From the NCBI RefSeq assembly GCF_900582195.1, contig NZ_UTHA01000001.1, positions 558,001 through 622,000 of the forward strand: 64,000 nucleotides of DNA. The letters run 5' to 3'. The notes below the pieces were generated by a model, which was not told where the DNA came from, made no database searches, and worked only from the letters and a program-made list of their open reading frames with translations. Position numbers and translations under genes: made by a program. Below, piece after piece: positions 36,010-44,057 of this stretch. Source of the stretch: Pseudomonas viridiflava (GTDB lineage: Bacteria; Pseudomonadota; Gammaproteobacteria; Pseudomonadales; Pseudomonadaceae). Position 1 is the stretch's first letter. Each line of letters begins with the position of its first letter.

Positions 36010-36882
36010 TCAAAGGCTGATCGCAGTAGCCTCGAACTTCACCCGCGGATGCGCGATCCGATCCTGCGCCCGCACCAGTTGCAGCTCATAACTGGCGCAA
36101 GCCTGAGTTTCCAGCAACACCTCATGCACCGCCGCCGCCGTGAATTCGAACGCCGCCACCAGACTGTCGCCCAGCAGCACTCGCGCCAGGAATAGACCGG
36201 ACGTCAGATCGCCCACGCCCACCGGCTGACGGGGAAACGCCAACAGCGGACGACGCAGATGCCAGCTGCCTTCGGCCGTCACCAACAGCATCTCGAAGCC
36301 ATCGGCCGGTTTGCCCGGATAATCCAGATGTTTGACCAGCACCGCTTTCGGCCCGCGCGCCAGCAGCGCCCGCGCCATCGCCAGGCAGTCGAACAACGAC
36401 TGCGGCTTGCGCCCGGAAAAGCTGTCCAGTTCCAACTGGTTCGGACACATGATGTCCGCCACGGCCGTCGCCTCTTCCAGCAGGAAATCGCTGACCTCGG
36501 TCGGCACGCTGCAACCCTTCTCGGGGTGACCCATTACCGGATCACACAGATACAGAGCCTTGGGGTTGACCGACTTGATGCGCTCGACACCGCTGAGAAT
36601 CGCCCGACCTTGCGCCGCGCTGCCAAGATAACCGGACAGCACCGCATCGCAGTTGCCCAGCTCGCCAATTGCCGCGATGCCTTCCACCAGCTCGGGAATC
36701 TGCTGCGGCGCCAGCACTTCGCCAGCCCACTGGCCGTACTGGGTGTGGTTGGAAAACTGCACGGTGTTCAGCGGCCAGACATTGACCCCGACCCGCTGCA
36801 TCGGAAAAACCGCAGCGCTGTTGCCGGCGTGGCCGAACACCACATGGGACTGAATGGCGAGCAGATGAGGCGTACGTTTCAT
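36010..36882 (-). CDS. pdxY: pyridoxal kinase
   Basis: A 290-residue ribokinase-fold kinase that phosphorylates pyridoxal to PLP for vitamin B6 salvage. Visible features are [23 protein letters not shown] at the N-terminus, LSGYLGS, the kinase loop [28 protein letters not shown], and [17 protein letters not shown], which contains the anion hole and catalytic Asp. The usual family start [14 protein letters not shown] corresponds to ATG 36882; another ATG lies three codons upstream. Single gene, convergent with the thioesterase gene. Confidence 0.95.
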   Translation of the reverse strand: MKRTPHLLAIQSHVVFGHAGNSAAVFPMQRVGVNVWPLNTVQFSNHTQYGQWAGEVLAPQQIPELVEGIAAIGELGNCDAVLSGYLGSAAQGRAILSGVERIKSVNPKALYLCDPVMGHPEKGCSVPTEVSDFLLEEATAVADIMCPNQLELDSFSGRKPQSLFDCLAMARALLARGPKAVLVKHLDYPGKPADGFEMLLVTAEGSWHLRRPLLAFPRQPVGVGDLTSGLFLARVLLGDSLVAAFEFTAAAVHEVLLETQACASYELQLVRAQDRIAHPRVKFEATAISL

Positions 36883-36993
36883 TCGGGTCATTCCGTAAAA
36901 CGATTGAAATTCAAGCCGCGCAGTATGCGACGAAACGCAGCCTGTACGACAGACCGGCGACGCAGTTAAGCTGACGCTAACTTTTGGAGTTCG

Positions 36994-37413
36994 ATGTTGA
37001 TGCTGACCCTGGAAAACATCTTTGTGCTGATGCTGTTCGCCGCTGTAGGCGCCTGGCTATGGCACAACCACGGCTTGCGCGAGCGGGCGCTGGAGCGGGT
37101 CAAACAGCATTGCCTGAACGTGCGGGTCGAGTTGCTCGACGGCAACGTTGCATTGAAGAAGATCGGTTTCATCAAGGACGCCAACGGTCGACGCCGACTG
37201 GCGCGGGTGTACAACTTCGAGTTCACCGTGACCGGCGAAACCCGCCATAACGGCACCATCACCCAGTTTGGCGCGCACAGTGCGCAGATCGAACTGGCGC
37301 CCTACCCGGCACCGTTCGATGACACGCCGCCGGTGGTTGAAGTGCATAAGCCGCGCGCCGAAGTCATTGAGTTGAGTCAGTGGCGGCAGGAACATACGAA
37401 GTGGAAGCCTTGA
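36994..37413 (+). CDS. DUF3301 membrane-anchored protein
   Basis: A 139-residue protein. One N-terminal membrane segment ([18 protein letters not shown]) is followed by a cytoplasmic domain with a beta-rich core ([20 protein letters not shown]...[23 protein letters not shown]), matching the small gamma-proteobacterial family DUF3301. The function is unknown. GGAG precedes the ATG at 36994. It is convergent with the CobW-type gene, 6 bp between stops. Confidence 0.85.
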   Translation: MLMLTLENIFVLMLFAAVGAWLWHNHGLRERALERVKQHCLNVRVELLDGNVALKKIGFIKDANGRRRLARVYNFEFTVTGETRHNGTITQFGAHSAQIELAPYPAPFDDTPPVVEVHKPRAEVIELSQWRQEHTKWKP

Positions 37414-37419
37414 GCTGAC

Positions 37420-38385
37420 TCACTCAGTCCGGCATCGCGCCAGACTCGTCTGCAATTGATCAATATTTTGCGGATCGACGAAGATCAGTTCGATTCGCGA
37501 ATCTTTCCGCCACTCGCTGGCCTGCCAAATCAGCTCGGCATTATCCAAGGCATTCGCAGACACCCAGCCATCCGTGCTGTGGATAACCAGTTTCGCTCTC
37601 TTGCAATCGAGGCTGGTGAGCCAGTCAGCAATGCGCTGCTTGTCGAACGTCTGACCCGGATGCCAACGCCAGCCTATGCTCCAGCCTCCTTCCTGCAGCT
37701 GACTCAGACAAATCGGCAGCGTCGGATCAGCCCAGACTGCCGGCACTTGTCCCAATCCCTGGGGCACAACCAGGTGATCCACTCCACTGATCGCTTTCGC
37801 AGCCAAACCCGGCAATTCGCCAAGCGGTAATCGCGCCTGTTGCGTCCAGATCAGTCTGACCGGCGGCAACTGGCTAGTGATTTGCGCTCGGGCAGTTTCA
37901 TCAAGGTTCTCTGCCTTATTCAGCAACAACAAGCCAGCACTGGCCAAAGCTGCCTGTTGCGCTGCCGGCAATGCTCTCCCCGCTTCAAGCGACTGAGCAT
38001 CCAGCACCAGCACACACGGCTGAACCGCCAGCACGCCCAACCAGGGTGTCTCGTTCAATTGCTTGAGCAATTGCGCCGGGTGACCGAGCCCCGATGGTTC
38101 GATGAACAGCCGATCAGGCTTCGCCTTGCGCAGTAACCGCCCCAGGCCAATCTGAAACGGCGCGCCATTGACGCAACACAGGCAGCCCCCGGCTACCTCG
38201 CCCAGTGCGATACCATCGGTGTCACTCGTCAGCAGTGCGGCATCGAGGCCGATCTGGCCGAACTCGTTGATCAGCACCGCCCAGCGCTCGCCAGCCGGCC
38301 GCTGAGCCATCAGTTGGCGAATCAGGCTGGTCTTGCCGGCGCCCAAAGGGCCAGCAATGACATGGGTAGGAATGTTCTGCAACAT
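37420..38385 (-). CDS. CobW/COG0523-family GTPase (YjiA-like)
   Basis: A 321-residue G3E-family GTPase. Walker A is GPLGAGKTS (~12-20), INEFG is at ~39-43, and the metal-binding CxCC motif is C68-L-C70-C71 in GGCLCCVNG. The Walker B region is DRLFIEPSGLGHP and the G4 motif LLLNKAENL. The C-terminal CobW_C domain is present. Such proteins deliver metal (zinc, cobalt) to target enzymes; the target here is unknown. Starting at ATG 38385 gives the normal N-terminus; an upstream TTG is unlikely. It is divergent from a small secreted protein gene only 29 bp away, with no Zur-like box between them, unlike zigA nearby. Confidence 0.9.
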   Translation of the reverse strand: MLQNIPTHVIAGPLGAGKTSLIRQLMAQRPAGERWAVLINEFGQIGLDAALLTSDTDGIALGEVAGGCLCCVNGAPFQIGLGRLLRKAKPDRLFIEPSGLGHPAQLLKQLNETPWLGVLAVQPCVLVLDAQSLEAGRALPAAQQAALASAGLLLLNKAENLDETARAQITSQLPPVRLIWTQQARLPLGELPGLAAKAISGVDHLVVPQGLGQVPAVWADPTLPICLSQLQEGGWSIGWRWHPGQTFDKQRIADWLTSLDCKRAKLVIHSTDGWVSANALDNAELIWQASEWRKDSRIELIFVDPQNIDQLQTSLARCRTE

Positions 38386-38414
38386 GGCCGGGAGCTTTCT
38401 TGGGAGATTCAAAG

Positions 38415-38771
38415 ATGCGTTGGATGGGATGGTCGTTGCTGTTGACGCTGCTGTCGAGCGAAGCGTGGGCTCAGGCCTGTGTGGTGCACAGTCAGGGTGA
38501 GCGGCTCGACGTCAAAGTCTGTCAGCAGAACCGCAATATTCCGGAGAAACTGTTCAACGACGGGTTCTGTCAGCCAACGCTGGCCGGGCAGAAAGTCGAA
38601 GTGCAATACGTCGATCAGTGCCCGAGCGGTGCGTTTGGCGTGTGCAGCAACGCGCAAGTCGCCAATATGCCTTATCGCCAGGACATCCACTATTACGGCG
38701 TGGCCACGGATGCCGCGTATCTGAAGCCGTACTGTGAAGGCCAGAGCCAGGGTTCGTGGCTCAAGCCTTGA
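38415..38771 (+). CDS. small secreted cysteine-containing protein
   Basis: A 118-residue protein. The signal peptide (MRWMGWSLLLTLLSSEAWAQA) points to the periplasm or outside. The mature ~98 residues hold six Cys (near ACVVHS, KVCQQN, GFCQP, DQCPS, GVCSN and PYCEG), enough for three disulphides. A good ribosome site (GGGAGA) precedes the ATG. I do not recognise the family with certainty. It is divergent from the CobW-type gene and convergent with DUF1826. Confidence 0.8.
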   Translation: MRWMGWSLLLTLLSSEAWAQACVVHSQGERLDVKVCQQNRNIPEKLFNDGFCQPTLAGQKVEVQYVDQCPSGAFGVCSNAQVANMPYRQDIHYYGVATDAAYLKPYCEGQSQGSWLKP

Positions 38772-38775
38772 GGCA

Positions 38776-39420
38776 TTAGCCGAGCCAGTCGAGGGTGAGG
38801 ATCAATCGACGCTCGCCCGCGCCCGGTTGCGGCGAGCGGTGAATCAGGCCGAAGCCTTCATTGCCGTGCCATTTCTCACCTTTCAACAGCGCGACGTCGC
38901 CGCTGCTCAGTTGCTCGATTGGCGCTCGAGGTTCGGCATTGGCCTGTCCCAGCTGGCTGCGATCCATCGCACCTTCCTTGAGCCATTGGCTACCGACGCC
39001 GGCGTAGGTGGTGATCAGCCGCACCGGCACGTGATCGACGTGGAAACGCGGGCACATGGCTTTATCGAGCACTCGCAGACGCAGTCCGATTCGCTTGGCT
39101 CCCAGCAAACAGGCGAAGACGCCGACCAGCCATTTCAGGTCGGCAACAAAGCCTTCGTAGCCCTCCAGATCGCGGAACCCTGAGGCCAGGCCACTGAGGT
39201 CAGGCTCCGCGTCCTCATCCGGCAATTCAAGGCACAACGATTCCGCCAAGGGTTCATTGAGCGACAGCAGCAAGTGGGCGAATTCACTGATATGCAACGG
39301 CAGTTGGCGCTTCCAGACGGCGAGATTGGTGTCGTCGTCCAGAATGCGAGTCAGCGTTTTCGGGGTCGGGCCCTGGTGCTGATGACGCGTGCGGAATTGC
39401 ATTTGTTTGAGGGCAAGCAT
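38776..39420 (-). CDS. DUF1826 protein of the zinc-limitation cluster
   Basis: A 214-residue protein matching DUF1826, found next to zigA in Zur-controlled clusters (PA5534 in P. aeruginosa). The central part has H-x-D in CPRFHVDHVPVRLITTYAG, and later EKWHGNEGFGLIHRSP and GERRLILTLDW. The spacing of an HxD, a distal His and an Arg recalls jelly-roll metal oxygenases, but this is only inference. The start (ATG 39420) overlaps the zigA stop as TGATG, so the two are coupled. Cytoplasmic; expected to be derepressed when zinc is low through the Zur box at 40741. Confidence 0.85.
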   Translation of the reverse strand: MLALKQMQFRTRHQHQGPTPKTLTRILDDDTNLAVWKRQLPLHISEFAHLLLSLNEPLAESLCLELPDEDAEPDLSGLASGFRDLEGYEGFVADLKWLVGVFACLLGAKRIGLRLRVLDKAMCPRFHVDHVPVRLITTYAGVGSQWLKEGAMDRSQLGQANAEPRAPIEQLSSGDVALLKGEKWHGNEGFGLIHRSPQPGAGERRLILTLDWLG

Positions 39421-40625
39421 CAGGCCGCCTCTTCATGCCAAGGGCCGAATGGATCCGGCAGTGATCGCCAGCCCTCCACGCCAAGAGCCATCTCCTCATC
39501 GGTCAGCAGGCACTCATCCAGTTCGGCGCATAGCTGTAGGAAATCGATGTTCTGACCGATGAATACCAGCTCCTGACGGCAGTCTCCTACGCTCGCCGTC
39601 CAGTTTTCCATGATGGCGGCGGTGCTTTCCTGATCTTGCGGCCACTGGTTTTTCGGCACAAAACGCCACCAGCGCCCGGCAAAGCCGTGGCGCATCAACC
39701 CACCCGCCTGCGACCAGCTGCCGGCATCAGTGGGTTTGCTGGCAAGCCAGAAAAAGCCTTTTGAACGCAGCAGTTTGCCGTTCAGCCATGGACGATCGAT
39801 GAAACTGAAAAAGCGTTGTGGGTGAAAGGGCCGACGCGCGCGGTAGGCGGTGGACGCGATGCCGTACTCGTCGGTTTCCGGCACGTGTTCACCGCGCAAC
39901 TCTTGCAGCCAGCCGGGTGCCTGCGCGGCTTTGTCAAAGTCGAAGCGACCGGTGTTGAGGATCTTCTCCAGCGGCACCTCGCCCATCACCATCGGGATGA
40001 TTTCGGCTTGGGCATTGAGGCGTTTGAGAATCGCGCCCAGTTCCTCACGCTCGCGTTGGCTGATCAGGTCGATCTTGCTGATCAACAGCACGTCGGCGAA
40101 CTCGATTTGTTCGATCAACAGGTCGGTGATGGAGCGTTCATCTTCCTCGCCAAGGATCTCGCCACGGGAGGCGAGATCTTCCGCAGCCTGGTAGTCCGGC
40201 AGGAAGTTCACACCGTCGACTACAGTGACCATGGTGTCAAGACGCGCAATGTCGGAGAGGCTTTGGCCCTGCTCATCGCGAAAGGTAAAGGTTTCTGCCA
40301 CGGGCAATGGTTCGGAAATGCCGGTGGATTCAATCAGCAAATAATCGAAGCGATCTTCACGGGCGAGCTTGCTGACTTCTTGCAGCAAGTCTTCGCGTAA
40401 CGTACAGCAGATACAACCATTACTCATCTCGACGATTTTTTCTTCTGCGCGATTAAGGCTGACATCGCGTTGGACTTCGCTGCCATCGATGTTGATTTCG
40501 CTCATATCGTTAACGATTACAGCGACGCGAAGACCCCTTCGATTACGTAGTACGTAATTCAAAAGTGTACTTTTTCCGGCGCCAAGAAATCCTGAAAGTA
40601 CGGTAACGGGCAATTCAGCTGACAT
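39420..40625 (-). CDS. zigA: zinc-responsive COG0523 GTPase ZigA
   Basis: A 401-residue G3E GTPase and zinc metallochaperone. Walker A is GFLGAGKST (~12-20), VNDMSEINID is the switch region, and the metal motif is C71-I-C73-C74 (NGCICCTLREDLL). Walker B is YLLIESTGISEP and G4 is LISKIDLI; the CobW_C domain contains RPFHPQRFFSFI and ends with acidic and Cys/His residues. ZigA-type proteins are made under Zur control when zinc is scarce and hand zinc to client enzymes. GAGGA lies before the ATG. A perfect Zur palindrome lies 116 bp upstream of the start. Confidence 0.93.
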   Translation of the reverse strand: MSAELPVTVLSGFLGAGKSTLLNYVLRNRRGLRVAVIVNDMSEINIDGSEVQRDVSLNRAEEKIVEMSNGCICCTLREDLLQEVSKLAREDRFDYLLIESTGISEPLPVAETFTFRDEQGQSLSDIARLDTMVTVVDGVNFLPDYQAAEDLASRGEILGEEDERSITDLLIEQIEFADVLLISKIDLISQREREELGAILKRLNAQAEIIPMVMGEVPLEKILNTGRFDFDKAAQAPGWLQELRGEHVPETDEYGIASTAYRARRPFHPQRFFSFIDRPWLNGKLLRSKGFFWLASKPTDAGSWSQAGGLMRHGFAGRWWRFVPKNQWPQDQESTAAIMENWTASVGDCRQELVFIGQNIDFLQLCAELDECLLTDEEMALGVEGWRSLPDPFGPWHEEAA

Positions 40626-40740
40626 TGGATAATCCTCACAGGAAGGCAGCCGACTGGCGCTTTTGCTAGCGCTTGGCGTTTTGGTACCTCATACGAGGTA
40701 AACGCTTGAAATCGGACCGCTCAGGCTCAGTTGATATTTA

Positions 40741-40755
40741 TGTTATAGTATAACA
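40741..40755. promoter_or_regulatory. Zur box between zigA and the small exported protein gene
   Basis: TGTTATAGTATAACA is a perfect 7+1+7 palindrome of the form recognised by gamma-proteobacterial Zur. It is placed in the divergent promoter region of zigA (minus) and the 40835 gene (plus). Confidence 0.85.
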
Positions 40756-40834
40756 GCACAAATAAACCAGCCCAGCTCTTGTTCTTGGCGATAAACAGCA
40801 GGAAGCTGAACCAGCCTTACACCTGGAATTGGTA

Positions 40835-41212
40835 ATGAAAACTGTATTGAAATGCTGGTTTTTGAGCCTTGGATTGCTGGTTGCTGATAGCGCGTGGGCA
40901 CAATTGCCGGCGATCGCGAGTTGTACACGCAGCGCTAACTTGTTGGCGTGCGTCGATGCCGAGGGCAACGCGTATAGCGTCAACACCGTCGGCAATACGC
41001 TTTATCTGCGCGGATTCGAAAAGACTGGCCAGCGTTATTGGGCACAAACCAACAGCCGTTTTGGTCAACTGACGTTCTTCACTGGCATCGCCTCCGACGG
41101 GGAAGCCTGGGTCGGCTACACCCGCCGCGTCGGCTGGACGACCATCAATCGCTTCTCCAGCTCGGGCGGGAGTAGCGCGAAATTCACTTGCAGCCGAATT
41201 GCTGGCTGCTAG
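40835..41212 (+). CDS. small exported protein, probably zinc-regulated
   Basis: A 125-residue protein with a signal peptide (MKTVLKCWFLSLGLLVADSAWAQ) and a mature part with four Cys (ASCTRS, LLACVD, KFTCSR and the last residue) likely to form two disulphides, plus several aromatic residues. I do not recognise the family. It lies 79 bp downstream of the Zur box shared with zigA, so it should rise when zinc is low; a role in periplasmic or outer zinc handling is inference. P. aeruginosa has dksA2 and a hypothetical gene in this gap; this gene is not DksA-like. Its stop overlaps the convergent amiA stop by 4 bp. Confidence 0.8.
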   Translation: MKTVLKCWFLSLGLLVADSAWAQLPAIASCTRSANLLACVDAEGNAYSVNTVGNTLYLRGFEKTGQRYWAQTNSRFGQLTFFTGIASDGEAWVGYTRRVGWTTINRFSSSGGSSAKFTCSRIAGC

Positions 41213-42411
41213 GCCTGCGCTTTGCGTTGCTCCTGCTGCCAGGCGAGATAGCTGTCGATCGGTGGATTTTTCTCGAAGTAACGCTGCAATCCCTCAAACA
41301 GACCATCCGCCACGGCCTGCTGATGCCGCGTCGTGACCAGACGCTGACTGTCACGCGCATTGGAAATGAAGCCGGTTTCCACCAGAATTGACGGTACATC
41401 GGGCGACTTCAGCACGGCGAATCCGGCCTGTTCCACGCGCTTCTGATGCAGGGTGGTGATGCCGGCCAGACTGCCTAGCACCGTATTACCCAGTTGCAGG
41501 CTGGCGGCGATCGTTGCGTTCATCGACATGTCGAGAATCACCCCGGCGAGCATCGGGTCCTTATCCTTCAGATTGAACAGACTGGAGACGCCGAGCAGAT
41601 CCGCGCCGTTCTCCCGCTGCGCCATGAAACGTGCCGTCGCCGACGTCGCACCACCTTCCGACAGACAATAGACCGACGCGCCTGAAGCCGTCAGACGCGG
41701 CGCAGCATCGGCGTGCACCGAGATAAACATGTCTGCCTTGTGCCGTCGGGCGATCTCCACGCGCTTGCGCAAAGGCACGAAGAAGTCGTCATTGCGCACC
41801 AGTTTTACGTCGAAGCCTTTCTCTTTTTTCAAACGCTTGGCGAGCAATTGTGCGATGGAAAGCACCACATCCTTTTCTCTTTCACCCTTGGCGCCGACCG
41901 CACCGGGATCTTTCCCGCCGTGTCCTGGGTCGACGACAACGACGATGTCGCGCTTCGGGTGAACGCCAATCCTGGGTGTTTCACGTGGAACCATTGGTGT
42001 TGTTGGCGCCGCTTTTGCGTTTACTAAATCCAGAACAAGCCGATGACTGTGGCCATCCTGCGGCGCCAAAAGAAAGCTGTTCAGCAGCACTGGACTGCTC
42101 AAATCGAGAACAATCCGCGTGTTTCCCTGACCAAAAGGCCCGGATCGAATCGAACGAATCACCGTGCCACTGAGCGCCAACTGACTGAAGTCACTGCTCA
42201 GATTCGCATCGGCCACATCGACAATCAGCCGTTCCGGAGCGCTGAGCGTGAAGGTTTTATAGCTTACGGGCCCGCTCAAATCGAAGACCAATCGCAGCTT
42301 TTCATCCGAACGCCAAAGCCGCGCATTGCGAATTTGCGTAGCCGACACACTGAAGGGCAAAGCGAAAGCCGCGCAGGCCAGAATCAGATTGAGCACGTGA
42401 CGTCGACGCAT
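41209..42411 (-). CDS. amiA: N-acetylmuramoyl-L-alanine amidase with AMIN domain
   Basis: A 400-residue periplasmic zinc amidase that cleaves the peptide from MurNAc in peptidoglycan. The signal peptide spans residues 1-24 (twin-Arg-like MRRRH start). An AMIN domain (~27-125) targets the septum or outer membrane. The amidase_3 domain (~157-385) has the zinc His in VVDPGHGGKDPGAVG, the Glu in GEREKDVVL, the second His in FISVHADAA, and the catalytic Glu in SILVETGF. P. aeruginosa PA5538 (amiA) holds the same place in the zinc cluster. It is divergent from folE2 across the second Zur box, which implies a zinc enzyme made as a reserve in zinc limitation. A parS-like site lies within (41977). Confidence 0.92.
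   Translation of the reverse strand: MRRRHVLNLILACAAFALPFSVSATQIRNARLWRSDEKLRLVFDLSGPVSYKTFTLSAPERLIVDVADANLSSDFSQLALSGTVIRSIRSGPFGQGNTRIVLDLSSPVLLNSFLLAPQDGHSHRLVLDLVNAKAAPTTPMVPRETPRIGVHPKRDIVVVVDPGHGGKDPGAVGAKGEREKDVVLSIAQLLAKRLKKEKGFDVKLVRNDDFFVPLRKRVEIARRHKADMFISVHADAAPRLTASGASVYCLSEGGATSATARFMAQRENGADLLGVSSLFNLKDKDPMLAGVILDMSMNATIAASLQLGNTVLGSLAGITTLHQKRVEQAGFAVLKSPDVPSILVETGFISNARDSQRLVTTRHQQAVADGLFEGLQRYFEKNPPIDSYLAWQQEQRKAQA
41977..41992. promoter_or_regulatory. parS-like ParB-binding site (in amiA)
   Basis: TGTTTCACGTGGAACC fits the chromosomal parS form TGTTNCACGTGNAACA except for the last base. It is within the amiA coding sequence (encoding VPRET). Confidence 0.7.
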
Positions 42412-42450
42412 ATGAAAACCCGTTCATGAAAAAGACATCGTGATTTGAAT

Positions 42451-42465
42451 TGTTATAATGTAACA
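42451..42465. promoter_or_regulatory. Zur box between amiA and folE2
   Basis: TGTTATAATGTAACA has TGTTA/TAACA arms and one deviation from a perfect palindrome. It is 31 bp before folE2 and 40 bp before amiA, where it can repress both. Confidence 0.85.
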
Positions 42466-42495
42466 TCCATTTCAATCAACACGATGGTCCCGAAC

Positions 42496-43392
42496 ATGAA
42501 TTCGCTGACACCCCCGGATATCGCCGCGCAGGCCAACCGACAAGATTTACCACTCGAATGGGTGGGCATGCACGGCATCGCATTGCCTGTCTTGCTGGAA
42601 GGAAAACGACTGAGCGCAAAGGCAGACGCTGGCGTCAGCCTGGATGATGGCGAGGCGCGTGGCATTCACATGTCGCGCCTGTATCTGGCACTAGAAGTGC
42701 TTGAGCGGGAGAACCTTTCTCCTGCCTTGTTGCGGCAGATTCTCGAGGAGTTTTTGCACAGTCACGCAGGTTTATCCAACTCTGGCTTTCTGAATATTCA
42801 CACTGATTTGTTGCTGAAGAGACCTGCACTGGTCAGTCCGTTAGCGGGCTGGAAATCCTATCCAGCGACTATTTCCGCGAGCCTGAAAAGCCAAATGTTC
42901 CACGTGGAACTCAAAATCGAAGTGCCCTACTCCTCAACTTGCCCATGTTCAGCTGCGCTGGCGAGGCAGTTAATTCAGCAGCAATTCATCGATGACTTCG
43001 CCAACAAGCCGCTTCAACACGCTGACATTCTGGCTTGGCTCGGCTCGACCCAAGGCATCGTCGCCACACCCCACAGCCAACGCAGCACTGCACAACTGCA
43101 CCTTCACCTCGACGAATTCATTGATGAGTTGCCGTTGAGCACAATCATCAACGACGCCGAGGCTGCGCTCGGGACGGCTGTACAGACCGCCGTAAAACGC
43201 GCAGACGAACAAGCCTTCGCACTCGCCAACGGGCAGAACCTGATGTTCTGTGAAGACGCTGCGCGCCGACTGAATATCGCGCTTCGTCGAACCCCCGGCG
43301 TCAACCAGTTCCACCTCCGAGTGATCCACGCCGAAAGCCTGCATGCTCACGACGCCGTCGCCGAAAGTAACTGGCAGCGTGAGCAAGCATGA
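42496..43392 (+). CDS. folE2: GTP cyclohydrolase I type 2, zinc-independent
   Basis: A 298-residue FolE2 (COG1469), which makes dihydroneopterin triphosphate for folate without needing zinc, so it replaces FolE when zinc is scarce. Marks are LPLEWVGMHGIALPVLL near the start, HMSRLYLALE, and the active-site loop VPYSSTCPCSAAL with the key Cys at 149. I start at ATG 42496, which gives the usual MNSL...DLPLEWVGM N-terminus; an ATG four codons earlier is possible, and earlier in-frame starts would lie at or upstream of the Zur box. It is the first gene of an operon with the Znu-like transporter, gamma-CA and pyrQ. A parS-like site lies within. Confidence 0.95.
   Translation: MNSLTPPDIAAQANRQDLPLEWVGMHGIALPVLLEGKRLSAKADAGVSLDDGEARGIHMSRLYLALEVLERENLSPALLRQILEEFLHSHAGLSNSGFLNIHTDLLLKRPALVSPLAGWKSYPATISASLKSQMFHVELKIEVPYSSTCPCSAALARQLIQQQFIDDFANKPLQHADILAWLGSTQGIVATPHSQRSTAQLHLHLDEFIDELPLSTIINDAEAALGTAVQTAVKRADEQAFALANGQNLMFCEDAARRLNIALRRTPGVNQFHLRVIHAESLHAHDAVAESNWQREQA
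42896..42911. promoter_or_regulatory. parS-like ParB-binding site (in folE2)
   Basis: TGTTCCACGTGGAACT contains the perfect 14-bp palindrome GTTCCACGTGGAAC, the core of Pseudomonas parS. It lies in folE2 coding sequence (encoding FHVEL). Confidence 0.82.
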
Positions 43393-44057
43393 TCCGCTGC
43401 CAATCCCTGAGTTGGGGCGCACCCGGCAACCCACTGACTGCTCCTCTGACTCTTGAGCTCGACAGTGGCAGCCTGACGGCCATCATCGGTGCAAACGGCT
43501 GCGGGAAAAGCAGCCTGCTGAAAGTCATCGCCGGACTACAAAAGCCGTTGACGGGTAATGTCGCCCTGAGTGTTCCTCGTCAAAGCGGATTGTCCTTCCT
43601 CCCTCAACAGCAACATCTCGATCGTCAATTCCCCATCAGCCTCGAAGAGCTGATCGCGGCAGGTTTCTGGGGACGTCGACTCTCAACCCGACTGCGCGCA
43701 CAACGCTTGAAGGACGCACTGGAAAACTGGCACCTGAGTGGGCTCGAACAGCGTCCACTGATGGCCCTGTCCGGCGGTGAACTGCAACGCGCCCTGCTCG
43801 CTCGACTGAGTCTGACCGATGCTGCGGTGTTGCTCCTCGACGAACCCCATGCCGCACTGGATGAACTCGGCCAACGGTTGCTCTGGCAACACATCCACGC
43901 TTGGCATGGCGAAAGCAGAACGCTGGTTGTGGTGTGCCACGACCTCGCCGCCGTGCGCCAGCACATTCCCAAAACGTTGCTGATAAAAAACCGCGACTGC
44001 GTATTCGGCGCCAGTGCGGAACTCATTCAACAAACACCTCACACGCAGGTGGCCTGA
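43389..44057 (+). CDS. zinc/manganese ABC transporter ATP-binding protein (ZnuC-like)
   Basis: A 222-residue ABC ATPase with Walker A GANGCGKSS (~34-42), Q-loop FLPQQQHLD, signature LSGGELQRALLAR, Walker B VLLLDEPHAALDE and the H-loop VVVCHDLAAV. It powers the permease encoded next. The start overlaps the folE2 stop (ATGA), which places it in the Zur-controlled operon and makes zinc the likely substrate. It is a second system of this type, apart from the usual znuABC locus, as inferred from the lack of zur beside it. Confidence 0.9.
   Translation: MIRCQSLSWGAPGNPLTAPLTLELDSGSLTAIIGANGCGKSSLLKVIAGLQKPLTGNVALSVPRQSGLSFLPQQQHLDRQFPISLEELIAAGFWGRRLSTRLRAQRLKDALENWHLSGLEQRPLMALSGGELQRALLARLSLTDAAVLLLDEPHAALDELGQRLLWQHIHAWHGESRTLVVVCHDLAAVRQHIPKTLLIKNRDCVFGASAELIQQTPHTQVA

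Noticed and set aside
37578..37586. Single perfect DnaA box (TGTGGATAA) in the CobW-type gene
   Set aside because: An isolated 9-mer is expected by chance now and then; unlike 8000-8102 there is no cluster.
39030..39045. Other CACGTG-containing stretches (for example near 2929, 39032, 39888, 42334) as parS
   Set aside because: They lack the GTT...AAC arms; only the three listed sites match.
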